Part shown: in pieces, positions 9,016 through 17,590 of the stretch
How the letters are laid out: each line of letters opens with the position of its first letter
How positions within the stretch are numbered: position 1 is the stretch's first letter
NCBI RefSeq assembly: GCF_036924715.1
Contig: NZ_JAZHSB010000001.1
Location: 4,393,001-4,457,000, forward strand
Source: Bradyrhizobium sp. AZCC 1721
GTDB lineage: Bacteria; Pseudomonadota; Alphaproteobacteria; Rhizobiales; Xanthobacteraceae
DNA length: 64,000 nt
Direction of reading: 5' to 3'
Notes under the pieces: model-generated
Told to the model about the DNA's origin: nothing
Seen by the model: only the letters and a program-made list of their open reading frames with translations
Database searches by the model: none
Translations under genes and position numbers: made by a program

Positions 9016-11738
9016 TCACGCCGCGGCGTCGACGCCGGCCTCCCCCGATGCCAGGAGCGCGCGGATTTCCTGCGCAGGGCGCGCGGCGCTGAACACATAG
9101 CCCTGCATCTGCGTGCATCCGAGACTCTGCACGGTCTCGCGCTGCTGCAACGTCTCGACGCCTTCGGCAGTCGTGATCATATTGCGGTCGGCGGCGATGC
9201 TGACCACCGCGCGGATGATCGAGGCCGACGAGGAATTGCGCGTCACTTCCTTGACGAAGGAGCGGTCGATCTTGATCTTGTCGAACGGGAAGCGCTGCAG
9301 ATATTGCAGCGAAGAATAGCCGGTGCCGAAATCGTCGAGTGCGATGTGAATGCCGAGCGCGCGGAGCTGGTTCAGCGCCGCGAGCGCGGCGTCGTCGTCC
9401 GCCATCAGGACGGCTTCCGTGATCTCCAGCTCCAGCCGGCGCGGATCGAGTCCGGTCTCGGCAAGGACAGCCGCGACTTTCACCGACAGCGTTTCCGACC
9501 GGAACTGGATCGGCGAAACGTTGACGGCGATTCGGACATGGGCTGGCCAGGCGGCGGCTTCGGCACAGGCGGTGCGCAACACCCACTGCCCGATCTCCTC
9601 GATCAGGCCGGTCTCCTCGGCGACCGGCACGAAATCGGCGGGCGAGATCATGCCGCGCACCGGATGCCGCCAGCGCAATAGCGCCTCGCAGCCGGTGACG
9701 CAATCGCCGCGCAGATCGACCTGCGGCTGATAGTGCAGTTCGAACCCGCCCTGCACCAGCGCCTCGCGCAAGTCTGCCTCCAGTTCGCGGCGATGATTGG
9801 CCTGCTGCTCCATCTCCGGATCGAAGAAGCGATAGGTCCTGCGGCCGGCGGCCTTCGCCGCATACATCGCGAGATCGGCGTTCTTCAGGAGATCGAAAAG
9901 GTCCGAGCCGTCGCGCGGGGCAATCGCGATGCCGATGCTCGCATCGCTGGAAAGCTGATGGCCATGGCAGTCGAACGGGGTACGCAGCGCCTGATAGATC
10001 CGTACGCGACCAGCGCGTGAACGTCCTCGGCGCTCTCGATGCCGTGCTGAAGGATAGCGAATTCGTCCCCGCCCAGGCGGGCGATGAAATCCTCAGCGCC
10101 GACCGACTGGCGCAACCGCTCCGCCACGCCCTTCAGGAACTCGTCCCCGATCAGATGTCCCAGCGTGTCGTTGATGCGTTTGAACTCGTCGATGTCGATA
10201 TAGAGGATCGCGAATTCCTGGCCCTCGGTTTCCAGCAGCAGTCCCTCCGCATGGCGCTGGAACAGGGTGCGGTTCGGCAGATTGGTCAGCGCGTCGTAAT
10301 GGGCGAGATGTTCGATTCTGGCCTGGTCGCGCCGCCCTTCGGTGACGTCTTCCAGCGTCGCGGCCCAGCCGCCGTCCGCCGAGCGCTTGAAGATCAGCCG
10401 GATCGTCCGCCCATCCGGCGTCGAGGTCACGGTGTCCTGAACGAGACTGCCGTTGGGATCGAGGAAGCGGTCGCAATAGGCGTCGACGTCGCCGAGAAAG
10501 GAGCCGCGTTCCTGACGGTGCCGGATCAGGTCGCGCAGATGACAGCCGGGTTTGACGACTTCCGGCGAGAGCCCGAACATATCGATATAGCGCCGGTTGC
10601 AGATCACGAGACGGCCCGAGGAATCGAACAGCAACAGCCCTTGCGTCATGTTGTTGATGGCGGTGTCGAGATGCTGGCTCTTCTCCGAAAGCTTGCGCTG
10701 CGCGGCGGCATGCTGGCGGCGGAGCTGACGCACGATCAGGAAGACCATGCCGATCACGACGATGACCGCCAGCGCCGCCGCGAAAAATTGCAGCCTGGTC
10801 TGCGCCCGCCAGTCGGCCAACGCCGCCTCCGTTCGGGTGGTCGCCACGATCAGGATCGGGAAGTGCATGAGCGACTTGACCGCGCCGACCTTGTCTTCCG
10901 CCAGCCTCGCGCTGGTGAAGCGCCCGGATATGTTGCCATCCACGGCCAGCGCGCGTTGAAAGGCTTCGCTTCCGGCGACATTGAAGCCGATCACGCTGTC
11001 GTCCTTCGGATAGCGGGCAATGATGGTGCCGTTGCGGTGAATCATCGAGATCGCGGTATCGCTGTTGAGCTCCAGCGATCCGACAAAGGCCTCGAAATGC
11101 GACGGTTCGACGCCGCGGCTGGCAAATCCGATGATCTCGCCGTTGCGGCCGACAATCTTGCGCGCAAATAGCGTGGTCCAGTTCCTCGTCACCTTGCTGA
11201 CGACCGGCTCGACGATCACATCGGTGGTCGGTTTTCCCGACGTGAACTCCTTGAAGTACTGACGGTCCGCGATGCTGAGATCGGGGACCGGCCACATCTC
11301 GGAGGAATTGATCAGCCATCCCTTGACGTTCCACAGGTTCAGCGCGCCGACATGGGGCAGCGCCGAAAGCTTGCCGCGCAGCATCTCGTGCGCGCTCAAG
11401 GTCGACATCCTCTGTTCGAATTCTTCCGACGTATCGACCCCGTCGGCCCGCATGCCGGATACGACGTCCTCATGCACATGCTGGAGATCGTTCAGTTGCT
11501 GGTCGAAATGCCGTGACAGCAAGAGCGCGCTGTTGTTGAGTTCGCGCTCGGCGACTTCCAGCGCCCGCTCGCGGTATTGCATGGCGAAATAGCCGGTGCC
11601 GAGCATGATCGCGATCACGATCCCCGCAGCACTCAGGATCAGCCACTGGATCGCGCCCAGCCTGATCCGCCACGGCATGCCGCGACCGAACAGCGGCTGG
11701 CTCTCCGCGATGACGTCGTCCGATGGATTATTCAGCAT
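9016..11738 (-). pseudogene. GGDEF-EAL c-di-GMP turnover protein, frameshifted in the GGDEF domain
   Basis: The 5' part encodes a signal-anchor segment, a dCache-type periplasmic sensor, a second membrane segment, a PAS domain and most of a GGDEF domain with intact GGDEF (RLGGDEFAILQ). Near 10001-10006 the frame shifts. Removing two bases there restores VARIYQALRTPFD and continues through the rest of GGDEF into a complete EAL domain (CEALLRW, DDFGTGYSS, KIDRSFVKE) ending at 9016. As written, the first product ends at 9885 with a nonsense tail. The EAL domain could be made separately only from an internal ATG at 9867. The damage is either a real mutation or an assembly error. The start is ATG at 11738, preceded by GGGGGCAG. 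Confidence 0.87.
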
Positions 11739-11830
11739 TTTCGCTGCCCCCACAGGCGCTCGTTGTAGGGACCACAAGCCAAGGGGGCGTTAGCAAAATG
11801 AGTTATCGGGAGGTTAAAGCGGCCGCGGAA

Positions 11831-12358
11831 TCAGGCGGATTCCGCCATCTCGTCTTCCTTGAGACTGCACTCGATCAGCGCCCCGTCGATCGTGAATTTC
11901 GAAAACAGCGAGCCCGGCGTCGACGCCAGCAGCGCCGCAAAGAACTGCGAGTCTCCGGGACTGCGCAGGAAAAACCGGATGTGGCTCGCCGACATCGTAT
12001 CCCTCGACAGCCATACGATGCCCGAGAACAGCGCCACCATCGTCTGGGCGTACTGACCGGCATCGGCGATGCCGAGTTCGTAAACCGGCGACACCACGAT
12101 AAAGCGCGCGCGGAGGATGGGATCCGGAAATTTGCTCATCATCAGGCGGCTGACCTGGCAGGCCGCATGGATGCGCTCGCCATCGGACAAGCAGTACAGG
12201 CTGGGGTGATCGCCTTCCTTGGTCAACCCGTCATAGGCCGCATAGCTTCCCGTCGAAAAGGTCGAAAAGTCCTCGCCGACGCTTTCGGCGTCCTTCTTCC
12301 ACTGGCCCTTGATCGACCGCCAGGACCTGTCCGGCTCTTTCATCGGCAGAAGGCGCAT
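11831..12358 (-). CDS. Hypothetical protein
   Basis: A 175-residue protein without signal peptide or clear membrane segment. It reads SYAAYDGLTKEGDHPSLYCL near the start and ends acidic (SLKEDEMAESA). A central part (RARFIVVSPVYELGIADAG) and SHIRFFLRSPGD look like strands of a compact domain. I do not recognise the family. ATG at 12358 was chosen; a TTG slightly upstream (12382) is also in frame, and neither has a strong ribosome-binding site. It lies upstream of the broken GGDEF-EAL gene on the same strand. Confidence 0.7.
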   Translation of the reverse strand: MRLLPMKEPDRSWRSIKGQWKKDAESVGEDFSTFSTGSYAAYDGLTKEGDHPSLYCLSDGERIHAACQVSRLMMSKFPDPILRARFIVVSPVYELGIADAGQYAQTMVALFSGIVWLSRDTMSASHIRFFLRSPGDSQFFAALLASTPGSLFSKFTIDGALIECSLKEDEMAESA

Positions 12359-12682
12359 GACTAACCGGAGGTTAATGCACAAGTTGATGCCGGCATTTTA
12401 CGGGCAGCGGCTAAACGTTTGCTTACGGTGGCGCCCCGCGCGCAAATAATTTGTGCGACCCGCGAAACGACTACCTCGGCGATCGTTTTGCTGCCGTGTT
12501 TCCCTACGGTATCGAACTCCGGCGGGAGCCATGAGGCTCTGGTCCGGAAGTCGAAACAGATTGCCAAGGTGCTCACCTGGACGCCGACGACCCCGTCTGC
12601 AGCCTACACCCTTCGAGACGCCCGCTCTGCGGGGCCTCAGGATGACGGTTTGAGCAGCTATGACGCGGTAGAACGAGTGGCC
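12359..12682. other. Intergenic stretch without recognised gene
   Basis: About 320 bases between two minus-strand genes. The right part (around 12596-12655, with CTTCGAGACGCCCGC and CCTCAGGATGACG) is a fragment of the dispersed CCTCA-TCCTGAGG repeat seen more fully near 44988-45090. I see no coding sequence and no convincing terminator. Confidence 0.5.
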
Positions 12683-13174
12683 CTATGCCGCGGCCTCGTA
12701 ATTGACCTCGGTCTCCGCGATCTTGGTCAGGGTTTCGTCTGTCTTTTTCTCTTCGGCGAGCGTCTGATCGATCAGCTTCACGGCTTGCGGATTGTTGAGC
12801 TTTTGTGCCCAGGCTTTCAGGGTGCCGTAACGAGAAATCTCGTAATGCTCGACCGATTGGGCGGCGGCCAACAGACCGGCATCGAGCGCGGGCGTGTCGG
12901 CATACTGCTCCATGATGTCTTTGCCTTCGTCGATGATGCCCTCGATCGCTTCGCACTTCTTGCCGCGCGCCGGCTTGCCGAGAAGCTCGAATATCTCTTC
13001 CAGCCTTTCGACATGCGCTTCGGTCTCTTCGTGGTGCTTTTCGAAGGCGGCCCGCAGATTGTCCGAGGTGGCAGCCTTCGCCATTTTCGGCAGCGCCCTC
13101 AGGATCTGCTTCTCGGCGTAGTATATGTCCTTCAGCGTATCCAGGAACAATTCATTTAGGTCCTTGTCAGGCAT
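12683..13174 (-). CDS. yciE: Ferritin-like DUF892 / YciE-family stress protein
   Basis: A 163-residue all-helical protein of the YciE/DUF892 family (LNELFLDTLKDIYYAEKQIL, HHEETEAHVERLEEIFELLG, SVEHYEISRYGTL). The Glu/His residues of a ferritin-like di-iron four-helix bundle are present. Family members are induced by osmotic and general stress; biochemical function is uncertain. GGAGGAAGCC precedes the ATG. A GGAAC-N18-GTT motif about 30-55 bases upstream looks like an EcfG general-stress promoter. Confidence 0.92.
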   Translation of the reverse strand: MPDKDLNELFLDTLKDIYYAEKQILRALPKMAKAATSDNLRAAFEKHHEETEAHVERLEEIFELLGKPARGKKCEAIEGIIDEGKDIMEQYADTPALDAGLLAAAQSVEHYEISRYGTLKAWAQKLNNPQAVKLIDQTLAEEKKTDETLTKIAETEVNYEAAA

Positions 13175-13203
13175 GGCTTCCTCCATTGATGGGTGCGCCA
13201 ACA

Positions 13204-13229
13204 ACATGAGACCGAATGAAATGGTTCCT
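13204..13229 (-). promoter_or_regulatory. Candidate EcfG-type (general stress) promoter of the DUF892 gene
   Basis: On the minus strand GGAAC (13225-13229) and GTT (13204-13206) are separated by 18 bases, 30 bases before the DUF892 start codon. This agrees with the GGAAC...GTT pattern recognised by alphaproteobacterial EcfG sigma factors. It is motif-based inference only. Confidence 0.5.
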
Positions 13230-13248
13230 AAAGCGCTCGTCGGATGCG

Positions 13249-13701
13249 CTACCCGTCCCCCGCCGCAAGATCGATGAGGGCAATTCCGAGGTCGGGCTTC
13301 TTCTTGCGTCGAAGCGCTGCCGGCGCTTCGGTCAAGATCACTTCGAGCGTCGGCCTGACGGTTGCTGCCAGCAGATGGCCGCCGCGCGTCGAGCCATCGG
13401 CAAGGCCGAGTACGACGTGAACGTGCAGGCTGGGCTTGCCGTCGTCGCCGGCGGCAACATCGCCGATCGCGCTGAGGACTTCGCACTGTTCGTCGACCGC
13501 GATCTTCCGGTAGTTCTTTGCGGCGACGTCGAACCAGCCGACCGTCGCCCGTTCGAAGGCGCCGATCGCGGTCAGCGAGGCCGCGAAGACCCCGGATTCG
13601 GCTGCGAACCGGGTGAGCGCGGCAAACGCCTCCTCGCCGGTGTCCAGAATGACGACGTGAACCTGCGCCTTGTCGTCGGCGCCGATACGCTTGCTCTTCA
13701 T
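13249..13701 (-). CDS. PPC/DUF296-domain protein
   Basis: A 150-residue single-domain protein of the PPC (plant and prokaryote conserved, DUF296) family. The signature HVHVVLGLADGST followed by GGHLLAATVRPTLEVIL contains the conserved metal-site histidines. In plants the domain accompanies AT-hooks; free-standing bacterial versions have no settled function. GAGGTCGCC precedes the ATG. It lies 20 bases downstream of a truncated DJ-1/PfpI gene, so both are probably cotranscribed. Confidence 0.88.
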   Translation of the reverse strand: MKSKRIGADDKAQVHVVILDTGEEAFAALTRFAAESGVFAASLTAIGAFERATVGWFDVAAKNYRKIAVDEQCEVLSAIGDVAAGDDGKPSLHVHVVLGLADGSTRGGHLLAATVRPTLEVILTEAPAALRRKKKPDLGIALIDLAAGDG

Positions 13702-13721
13702 GGCGACCTCGCAAATGGCGG

Positions 13722-13829
13722 TCAGGCTGCGCTGCCGGCTTTTTTCAGCCGATCACGCGGCACTTCTAGTTCCGACTGTTCAAAGCCGTGCGTTACCAGA
13801 ATTGCGATTTTCTTTCCGTCGAGATCCAT
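13722..13829 (-). pseudogene. Truncated DJ-1/PfpI-family protein (N-terminal stub)
   Basis: A 35-codon frame with a good ribosome-binding site (GGGAGCACCCG) encodes MDLDGKKIAILVTHGFEQSE followed by LEVPRDRLKKAG. This is the first strand and helix of a PfpI/DJ-1 type-1 glutamine amidotransferase-like protein, normally about 180-190 residues. It then stops after SAA. The nucleophile-elbow cysteine and all later parts are missing, so it cannot be active. Confidence 0.75.
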
Positions 13830-14077
13830 CGGGTGCTCCCTGGGAGTGAGCCGTCCCGGTCAATCGGCACTACAGGGCATCGTTCCCGTCGATCCGAATC
13901 CGGCGCCTCTGGCCCGAGAGGCGAGCCGGCGCGGGAACTCGCTATTCCCCGAAAAGTTCGCTCGACTGGCGCTGATCCAATCAAGCCAGACGCCGAAGCT
14001 TTGACCGGAAGCGCGTCGCGATCGCCTGACTAGATTCTAGATTGACCGACGAACCATCTCGCAAACGGATTGTAATT

Positions 14078-14815
14078 TCAACTCTTCGGAGCTGCGTGAT
14101 CAGGCTCGCTATTGCGGTTGTGCCCCAGCAATCGATCGTAATTGTTACGAACTGTCTCATAGCACTCGCAGGCGCTTTCCCGTAGCGCTTCGACGTTTGT
14201 GATCTCGATCTTGCCTCGCCGGTATCGGATCATTCCTGCAGCTTGCAGCGTATGCGCCACCGGGGAAACGGTGGTTCGCCGGACACCCAGCATCTCCGCG
14301 AGAAACTCCTGCGTGAAAGGGAGCGTATCGTTTCCTGAGAGGTCGCGCGCACGCAGCAGCCAACGGCACAGCCGCGCCGTCGAATCGTGGAGGATGTTGC
14401 AGGCGGCGGACTGCTGCGCCTGGCCATAAACCGTCTGCTCGTGACTGATGATCATCGAAAGCATGCCCGGGCGGTCGAGCGCCACGCGCTTGAATGCGTC
14501 GGGCTCACACACCACACCATGTCCGCCGATTTGAACGATCGCGCGATTGAGGGCCAGCTTGCCGTCCAAAGCCGCCGAAGCGCCGACGACACCATCGCGG
14601 CCAACCATGGCGGCTTCAACGGTTTCTCCGCCCTCAAGCAGCACCACGAGCGAAATCACCGCATCGAATGGAAAGTAGACCCCGCTAATCTTCTCCCCGG
14701 CTTCATGCAGGATCTTGGTGTGCTCCAGCACGACAGGCCTGAGGTGAGGCCGCAATGCCTCGACATCCGGCGGGGCGAAAGACGACAGCAGCAGATTACT
14801 CGAAAACGACTGCAT
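14078..14815 (-). CDS. Crp/Fnr-family transcriptional regulator
   Basis: A 245-residue regulator with an N-terminal cyclic-nucleotide-binding-like beta roll (residues about 10-130) and a C-terminal winged helix (FTQEFLAEMLGVRRTTVSPVAHTLQ at about 165-190). The cysteine cluster of oxygen-sensing FNR is absent, so it is not a 4Fe-4S FNR. This subgroup, with VYFPFDAVISLVVLLEGGE, is common in Rhizobiales; its ligand is unknown. GGGAG lies 6 bases upstream of the ATG. It is divergent from the small secreted-protein gene at 15256. Confidence 0.9.
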   Translation of the reverse strand: MQSFSSNLLLSSFAPPDVEALRPHLRPVVLEHTKILHEAGEKISGVYFPFDAVISLVVLLEGGETVEAAMVGRDGVVGASAALDGKLALNRAIVQIGGHGVVCEPDAFKRVALDRPGMLSMIISHEQTVYGQAQQSAACNILHDSTARLCRWLLRARDLSGNDTLPFTQEFLAEMLGVRRTTVSPVAHTLQAAGMIRYRRGKIEITNVEALRESACECYETVRNNYDRLLGHNRNSEPDHAAPKS

Positions 14816-15255
14816 GAGAACTCCCGGATTGGCGGGAGCACTTGCGTCTCTCAGTCACGCGGCCGCCGGAGGGTTACCGCTGATTTTAAACGCTATCCTT
14901 TTCTCGGGAACGGCGTCTGTCCGGCACCCGACATTGCAAGTCGCTCCATGCTGAACCGCAAGGGCCAATCCGATCGTTGCACGCTGGAGAAGGGCCCGAC
15001 GCAGTCGGCGCGCGGGGGATCATTGAGGATTGTCGTCTCCGGGATCGCCCAGCTCATGACCGCGAGCATTGATGGATTCAGTGCGCGAAAAATGCCCGAC
15101 TACCCGGCTGCGAAACTATGGTGCGTTTTGCTGATTGAGCGCCTTGGCAAAACTGGAACGGAAACCTCACATCCGTTTGAAGCGAACCGATCACGATATC
15201 GGAACGGTCATAGGCGCCCCCGGTTGGCCCACTGTTGGTACAACGGAGGCAACTC
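14816..15255. other. Divergent intergenic region
   Basis: 440 bases between the Crp/Fnr gene and the small secreted-protein gene. It must contain both promoters. I see one promoter candidate on the right side (separate entry at 15201-15225) and no gene; open frames through it lack start signals and family likeness. Confidence 0.5.
15201..15225 (+). promoter_or_regulatory. Candidate EcfG-type promoter of the secreted-protein gene
   Basis: GGAAC (15201-15205) and GTT (15223-15225) are separated by 17 bases, and the ATG follows 31 bases later with a good GGAGG ribosome-binding site. Spacing and distance fit an EcfG-type stress promoter. Unproven motif match. Confidence 0.45.
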
Positions 15256-15594
15256 ATGAACTTGAAGCTCCTCGCCGCAGCGGCGGTTCTTTCAAGTGCG
15301 GTCGCAGCGCCGGCACTGGCGCAGGATGCTCACGGACGGTCGGATGCCATCCGTAAACCGCAGACTCAGGACCGGATCTATCATCGTCACGGCGGATTCT
15401 GGCCAGGTGAAATAGCCGCCGGCGTGGTTGGCGGCGCGATCGGCACGGCCGGCGCGATTGCGACGGCGCCGTTCCGAAACGACGTCTACGCCTACAATTA
15501 TGGCTACGGGCCGCGCTACTACAATAGCGGCTTCGTCTGTCAGCCCGGAACGACATTCATCGGTGCGGACGGCCGGCGCCATATCTGTCAGTAG
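15256..15594 (+). CDS. Small secreted protein, CxxG...GRRHxC type
   Basis: A 112-residue exported protein. A signal peptide (KLLAAAAVLSSAVAAPALAQ) is followed by a glycine-rich hydrophobic stretch (AAGVVGGAIGTAGAIATA) and a Tyr/Asn-rich segment. The end reads VCQPGTTFIGADGRRHICQ, with two cysteines that could pair. The same C-terminal pattern closes the protein at 22556-22810. GGAGG precedes the ATG. Role unknown, probably in the periplasm or outer envelope. Confidence 0.82.
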   Translation: MNLKLLAAAAVLSSAVAAPALAQDAHGRSDAIRKPQTQDRIYHRHGGFWPGEIAAGVVGGAIGTAGAIATAPFRNDVYAYNYGYGPRYYNSGFVCQPGTTFIGADGRRHICQ

Positions 15595-15610
15595 CTGACA
15601 ACGGGCATTG

Positions 15611-15643
15611 GAGAAGAGTCGGTCCAACACCGCCTCTTCTCTT
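15611..15643. terminator. Bidirectional hairpin between convergent genes
   Basis: GAGAAGAG at 15611-15618 pairs with CTCTTCTC at 15634-15641, with an inner CGGT/ACCG stem. It lies between the convergent ends of the secreted-protein gene and the CsbD-like gene. T-rich bases follow on the plus side (TTGTTT). Confidence 0.6.
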
Positions 15644-15645
15644 GT

Positions 15646-15924
15646 TTAGCGATTGCCTGAAGGCTTCTTCCCAGGCGGATCGCCGCCGCGGCCGACCCGG
15701 CTCACGCGCTGGGCCCGCTCCTTGTCTTTGGGTTGCTCCTGTCCCCGTTGATCACGGACGATGCCCTGATCATCGCTGCCATCGGATGATCCAGGATCAG
15801 CCGGTTCGGGCGCTGTCGCCTGCCGATGTTGCTCCTTACCTTCCCGGACCAGCAGGTCGTCGCCGAGCATTTGCCCGATGATCTGTTTGGTCTGAGCCTC
15901 GACCTTCTCATGAAACTTGCTCAT
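15646..15924 (-). CDS. CsbD-like stress protein
   Basis: A 92-residue hydrophilic protein. The N-terminal part (VEAQTKQIIGQMLGDDLLVREGKEQ) follows the CsbD pattern of a helix, GxxxGDD and EGK. The C-terminal half is disordered and charged (GSSDGSDDQG, PKDKERAQRVSR). CsbD proteins are general-stress proteins of unknown mechanism. GGAGG lies upstream of the ATG at 15924. A GGAAA-N16-CGTT motif just upstream suggests general-stress control. Confidence 0.72.
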   Translation of the reverse strand: MSKFHEKVEAQTKQIIGQMLGDDLLVREGKEQHRQATAPEPADPGSSDGSDDQGIVRDQRGQEQPKDKERAQRVSRVGRGGDPPGKKPSGNR

Positions 15925-15946
15925 GGCGGGCCTCCTTCCATCGAAG

Positions 15947-15971
15947 AACGATGTCAGGCTGCAATGTTTCC
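15947..15971 (-). promoter_or_regulatory. Possible EcfG-type promoter of the CsbD-like gene
   Basis: On the minus strand GGAAA (15967-15971), 16 bases, then CGTT (15947-15950), starting 23 bases before the CsbD-like start codon. One mismatch to GGAAC. Weak alone, but supported by the stress-type product and two better matches nearby. Confidence 0.35.
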
Positions 15972-16086
15972 ATGTGTTTCCAGGCAGGATTTTGCCCCGC
16001 CCCGGGGCACTGAGGCCGGTTCCGCACAAATGTAAAATCGTGTCGCAGAGCAAAACTAAACGGGACCCCGCCGCATGTTTATCTGG

Positions 16087-16266
16087 CTACCCGATGAGCC
16101 AATGACCCTTGTGGATATCGAACTTCACCAGACCTTCGTCGCGCATCTTCAGAAGCAGCGATTGGCAGGCTTCCTCATTGGGGAGATTGGCACGCCGCAT
16201 GAGTTGGTAGGCCTTGAGCGGCTTCTCGCGAAGCGCTTTCAGGATGTTCTCGCGATCTTTCAGCAT
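16087..16266 (-). CDS. Small winged-helix protein
   Basis: A 59-residue protein that reads as a minimal winged helix: ENILKALREKPLKAYQLMRR, then EEACQSLLLKMRDEGLVKFD and a wing-like IHKGHWLIG. It could be a DNA-binding regulator or an antagonist of one. AGGA lies 7 bases before the ATG. It follows the 79-residue gene on the same strand after about 45 bases. No specific family was recognised. Confidence 0.7.
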   Translation of the reverse strand: MLKDRENILKALREKPLKAYQLMRRANLPNEEACQSLLLKMRDEGLVKFDIHKGHWLIG

Positions 16267-16311
16267 GACTGGTCCTGTAGTAATCCAAAATTGACGTTGA
16301 TCATGAACTGC

Positions 16312-16551
16312 TCAGGCAGCCATGACGAGTTTGATCTGGCCGTCTTCAAGATTTCCAGCCGCGAGCGCATCGCGCGCCATCTTTTCGATAACAGGCCAAT
16401 TTGCGAGAAGAAATTTTTGCGCCAGCGCCTTCGTCGGCAACTCGGTTTGCAGAATGCAGCGCTGCCGCGCAGTTCCGTTCGCGATCTGAAAAGACACCGC
16501 TTGCGGCCCCTCGATGATCTCTTGTTCGGTGGGCTTGGCAGCTATCCGCAT
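16312..16551 (-). CDS. Small hypothetical protein
   Basis: A 79-residue protein (QAVSFQIANGTARQRCILQT, then ALAQKFLLANWPVIEKMARDAL) ending in GNLEDGQIKLVMAA. It has no signal peptide or membrane segment. AAAAGGA precedes the ATG. It is probably in one unit with the small winged-helix protein gene downstream. I do not recognise the family. Confidence 0.68.
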   Translation of the reverse strand: MRIAAKPTEQEIIEGPQAVSFQIANGTARQRCILQTELPTKALAQKFLLANWPVIEKMARDALAAGNLEDGQIKLVMAA

Positions 16552-16651
16552 CCGTTATTCCTTTTTGAGCGTCCGATTAGGTCAGGCTATCGGGATCGAT
16601 AGTAGCCACCGCGCCTAGTGTGTTTCTTGGCTATTGCGAATGAGCGGCTAG

Positions 16652-16801
16652 CTAGGACTGATCGTCCTCCGCCTCCGGGGCGCGTTTCGGCTTGTGATCC
16701 GCGATTGGCTGCGTATTGCGCACTGCCTCGGTCAGCATCAGGCGCAACTCATCCTTTGTCATCGGTGGTTGCCGCGTGGTTGACGATTTCCATTGTGCCA
16801 T
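16652..16801 (-). CDS. Small hypothetical protein with TKxxLxxML-xAVRNT motif (tentative)
   Basis: A short frame of 49 residues from ATG 16801, or 36 from ATG 16762. It contains TKDELRLMLTEAVRNT, matching the C-terminal end of the GcrA-like protein at 43894 (TKRQLYAMLVDAVRNT), which argues that it is real. Longer in-frame extensions run into a dispersed repeat at 16878-16931 and are unlikely. No clear ribosome-binding site was seen. Confidence 0.4.
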   Translation of the reverse strand: MAQWKSSTTRQPPMTKDELRLMLTEAVRNTQPIADHKPKRAPEAEDDQS

Positions 16802-16877
16802 CGAGTTCATATGGGGTGCCCGAGCGAGAATTAAACCCTCGTGACTCGCTGAATCCGCGGACAATGCGGCCAGGACC

Positions 16878-16931
16878 GGGCGACCCAGTATTCCAGTGAT
16901 TGAACCGATAGGCCGCGGCGTACTGGATTGC
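16878..16931. repeat. Partial dispersed repeat (GACCCAGTATTCCAG family)
   Basis: Contains GACCCAGTATTCCAG and GGCCGCGGCGTACTGGA with the same spacing as in the fuller copy at 33549-33694. These short intergenic elements are non-coding. This copy lacks the left half. Confidence 0.7.
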
Positions 16932-17029
16932 ATGCGCAGAGGATGAGACCAGAGGACCGACGCCGGACTTCAAAACAAAAACGGCGGGTACTACCCCGCC
17001 GCCTTGAAACCGATGATCGCCAAATGAAC

Positions 17030-17590
17030 CTACAGCAGCCCCATATCCAGCATGCCCGGCAGTTGCGCGAGCGGCAGCGCGGCGGCGCCGACCAGGGTAG
17101 CGACCAGCGCGGCAAGCCGATGGTTGCTGTGGCGCTTGCCGCGCATCTGGCTGGCGATCCATTCCAACACCTTGGTGTCGATGTTGGCGGCCTTCACCGG
17201 CGCCCAGCTCTCGATCGGCGTATCCGACGACAGCGCCACCGTGCGCGGCGGCACCGGCAGGCCGGACTCGGAAGCGGCATGGTGGGCGACCGCCTTGGCC
17301 AGCAAATCGTCGAAACGTCCGTCGTCGGTGCGTTCCGCAGCCGCATCGCTGATTTCGAACAACGCTTCGATTTCGGCGCGGCTCACCGGCTCATGCTCGA
17401 CCGCGCTCACGGTGAGGATGCGTGCGCACCAGGCGGCGTCATCGGCATCGAGCGCGCGGGAGAAATGGATACGGCCCTTGGTCGTGGGACCTTCGCCGGT
17501 GATCACACCGTCGCGCACGATGGTAAGCGCATCAGCGGCGGTCTTGCGGCAGGATGGTTGGAGGGATATTTCAGTGGTCGGGGCAGACAT
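17030..17590 (-). CDS. Hypothetical protein with C-terminal membrane anchor
   Basis: A 186-residue protein. The soluble part (about 1-155) is acidic and helical (SRAEIEALFEISDAAAERTD, DDLLAKAVAHHAASE). The end (LAALVATLVGAAALPLAQLP) is one hydrophobic helix, so it may be tail-anchored in the inner membrane. ATG at 17590 follows GAGAAG. Repeated mention of serial acidic/His pairs (RARE-type) does not allow a family call. Function unknown. Confidence 0.72.
   Translation of the reverse strand: MSAPTTEISLQPSCRKTAADALTIVRDGVITGEGPTTKGRIHFSRALDADDAAWCARILTVSAVEHEPVSRAEIEALFEISDAAAERTDDGRFDDLLAKAVAHHAASESGLPVPPRTVALSSDTPIESWAPVKAANIDTKVLEWIASQMRGKRHSNHRLAALVATLVGAAALPLAQLPGMLDMGLL

Noticed and set aside
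10017..11171. Long open frame on the plus strand opposite the GGDEF-EAL gene
   Set aside because: It is a frame opened by high GC content on the complement of a recognisable domain. It lacks family likeness and a start signal. The same applies to plus-strand frames at 2022-3155, 3835-5040, 35698-36828, 45356-46648 and 47117-48805.
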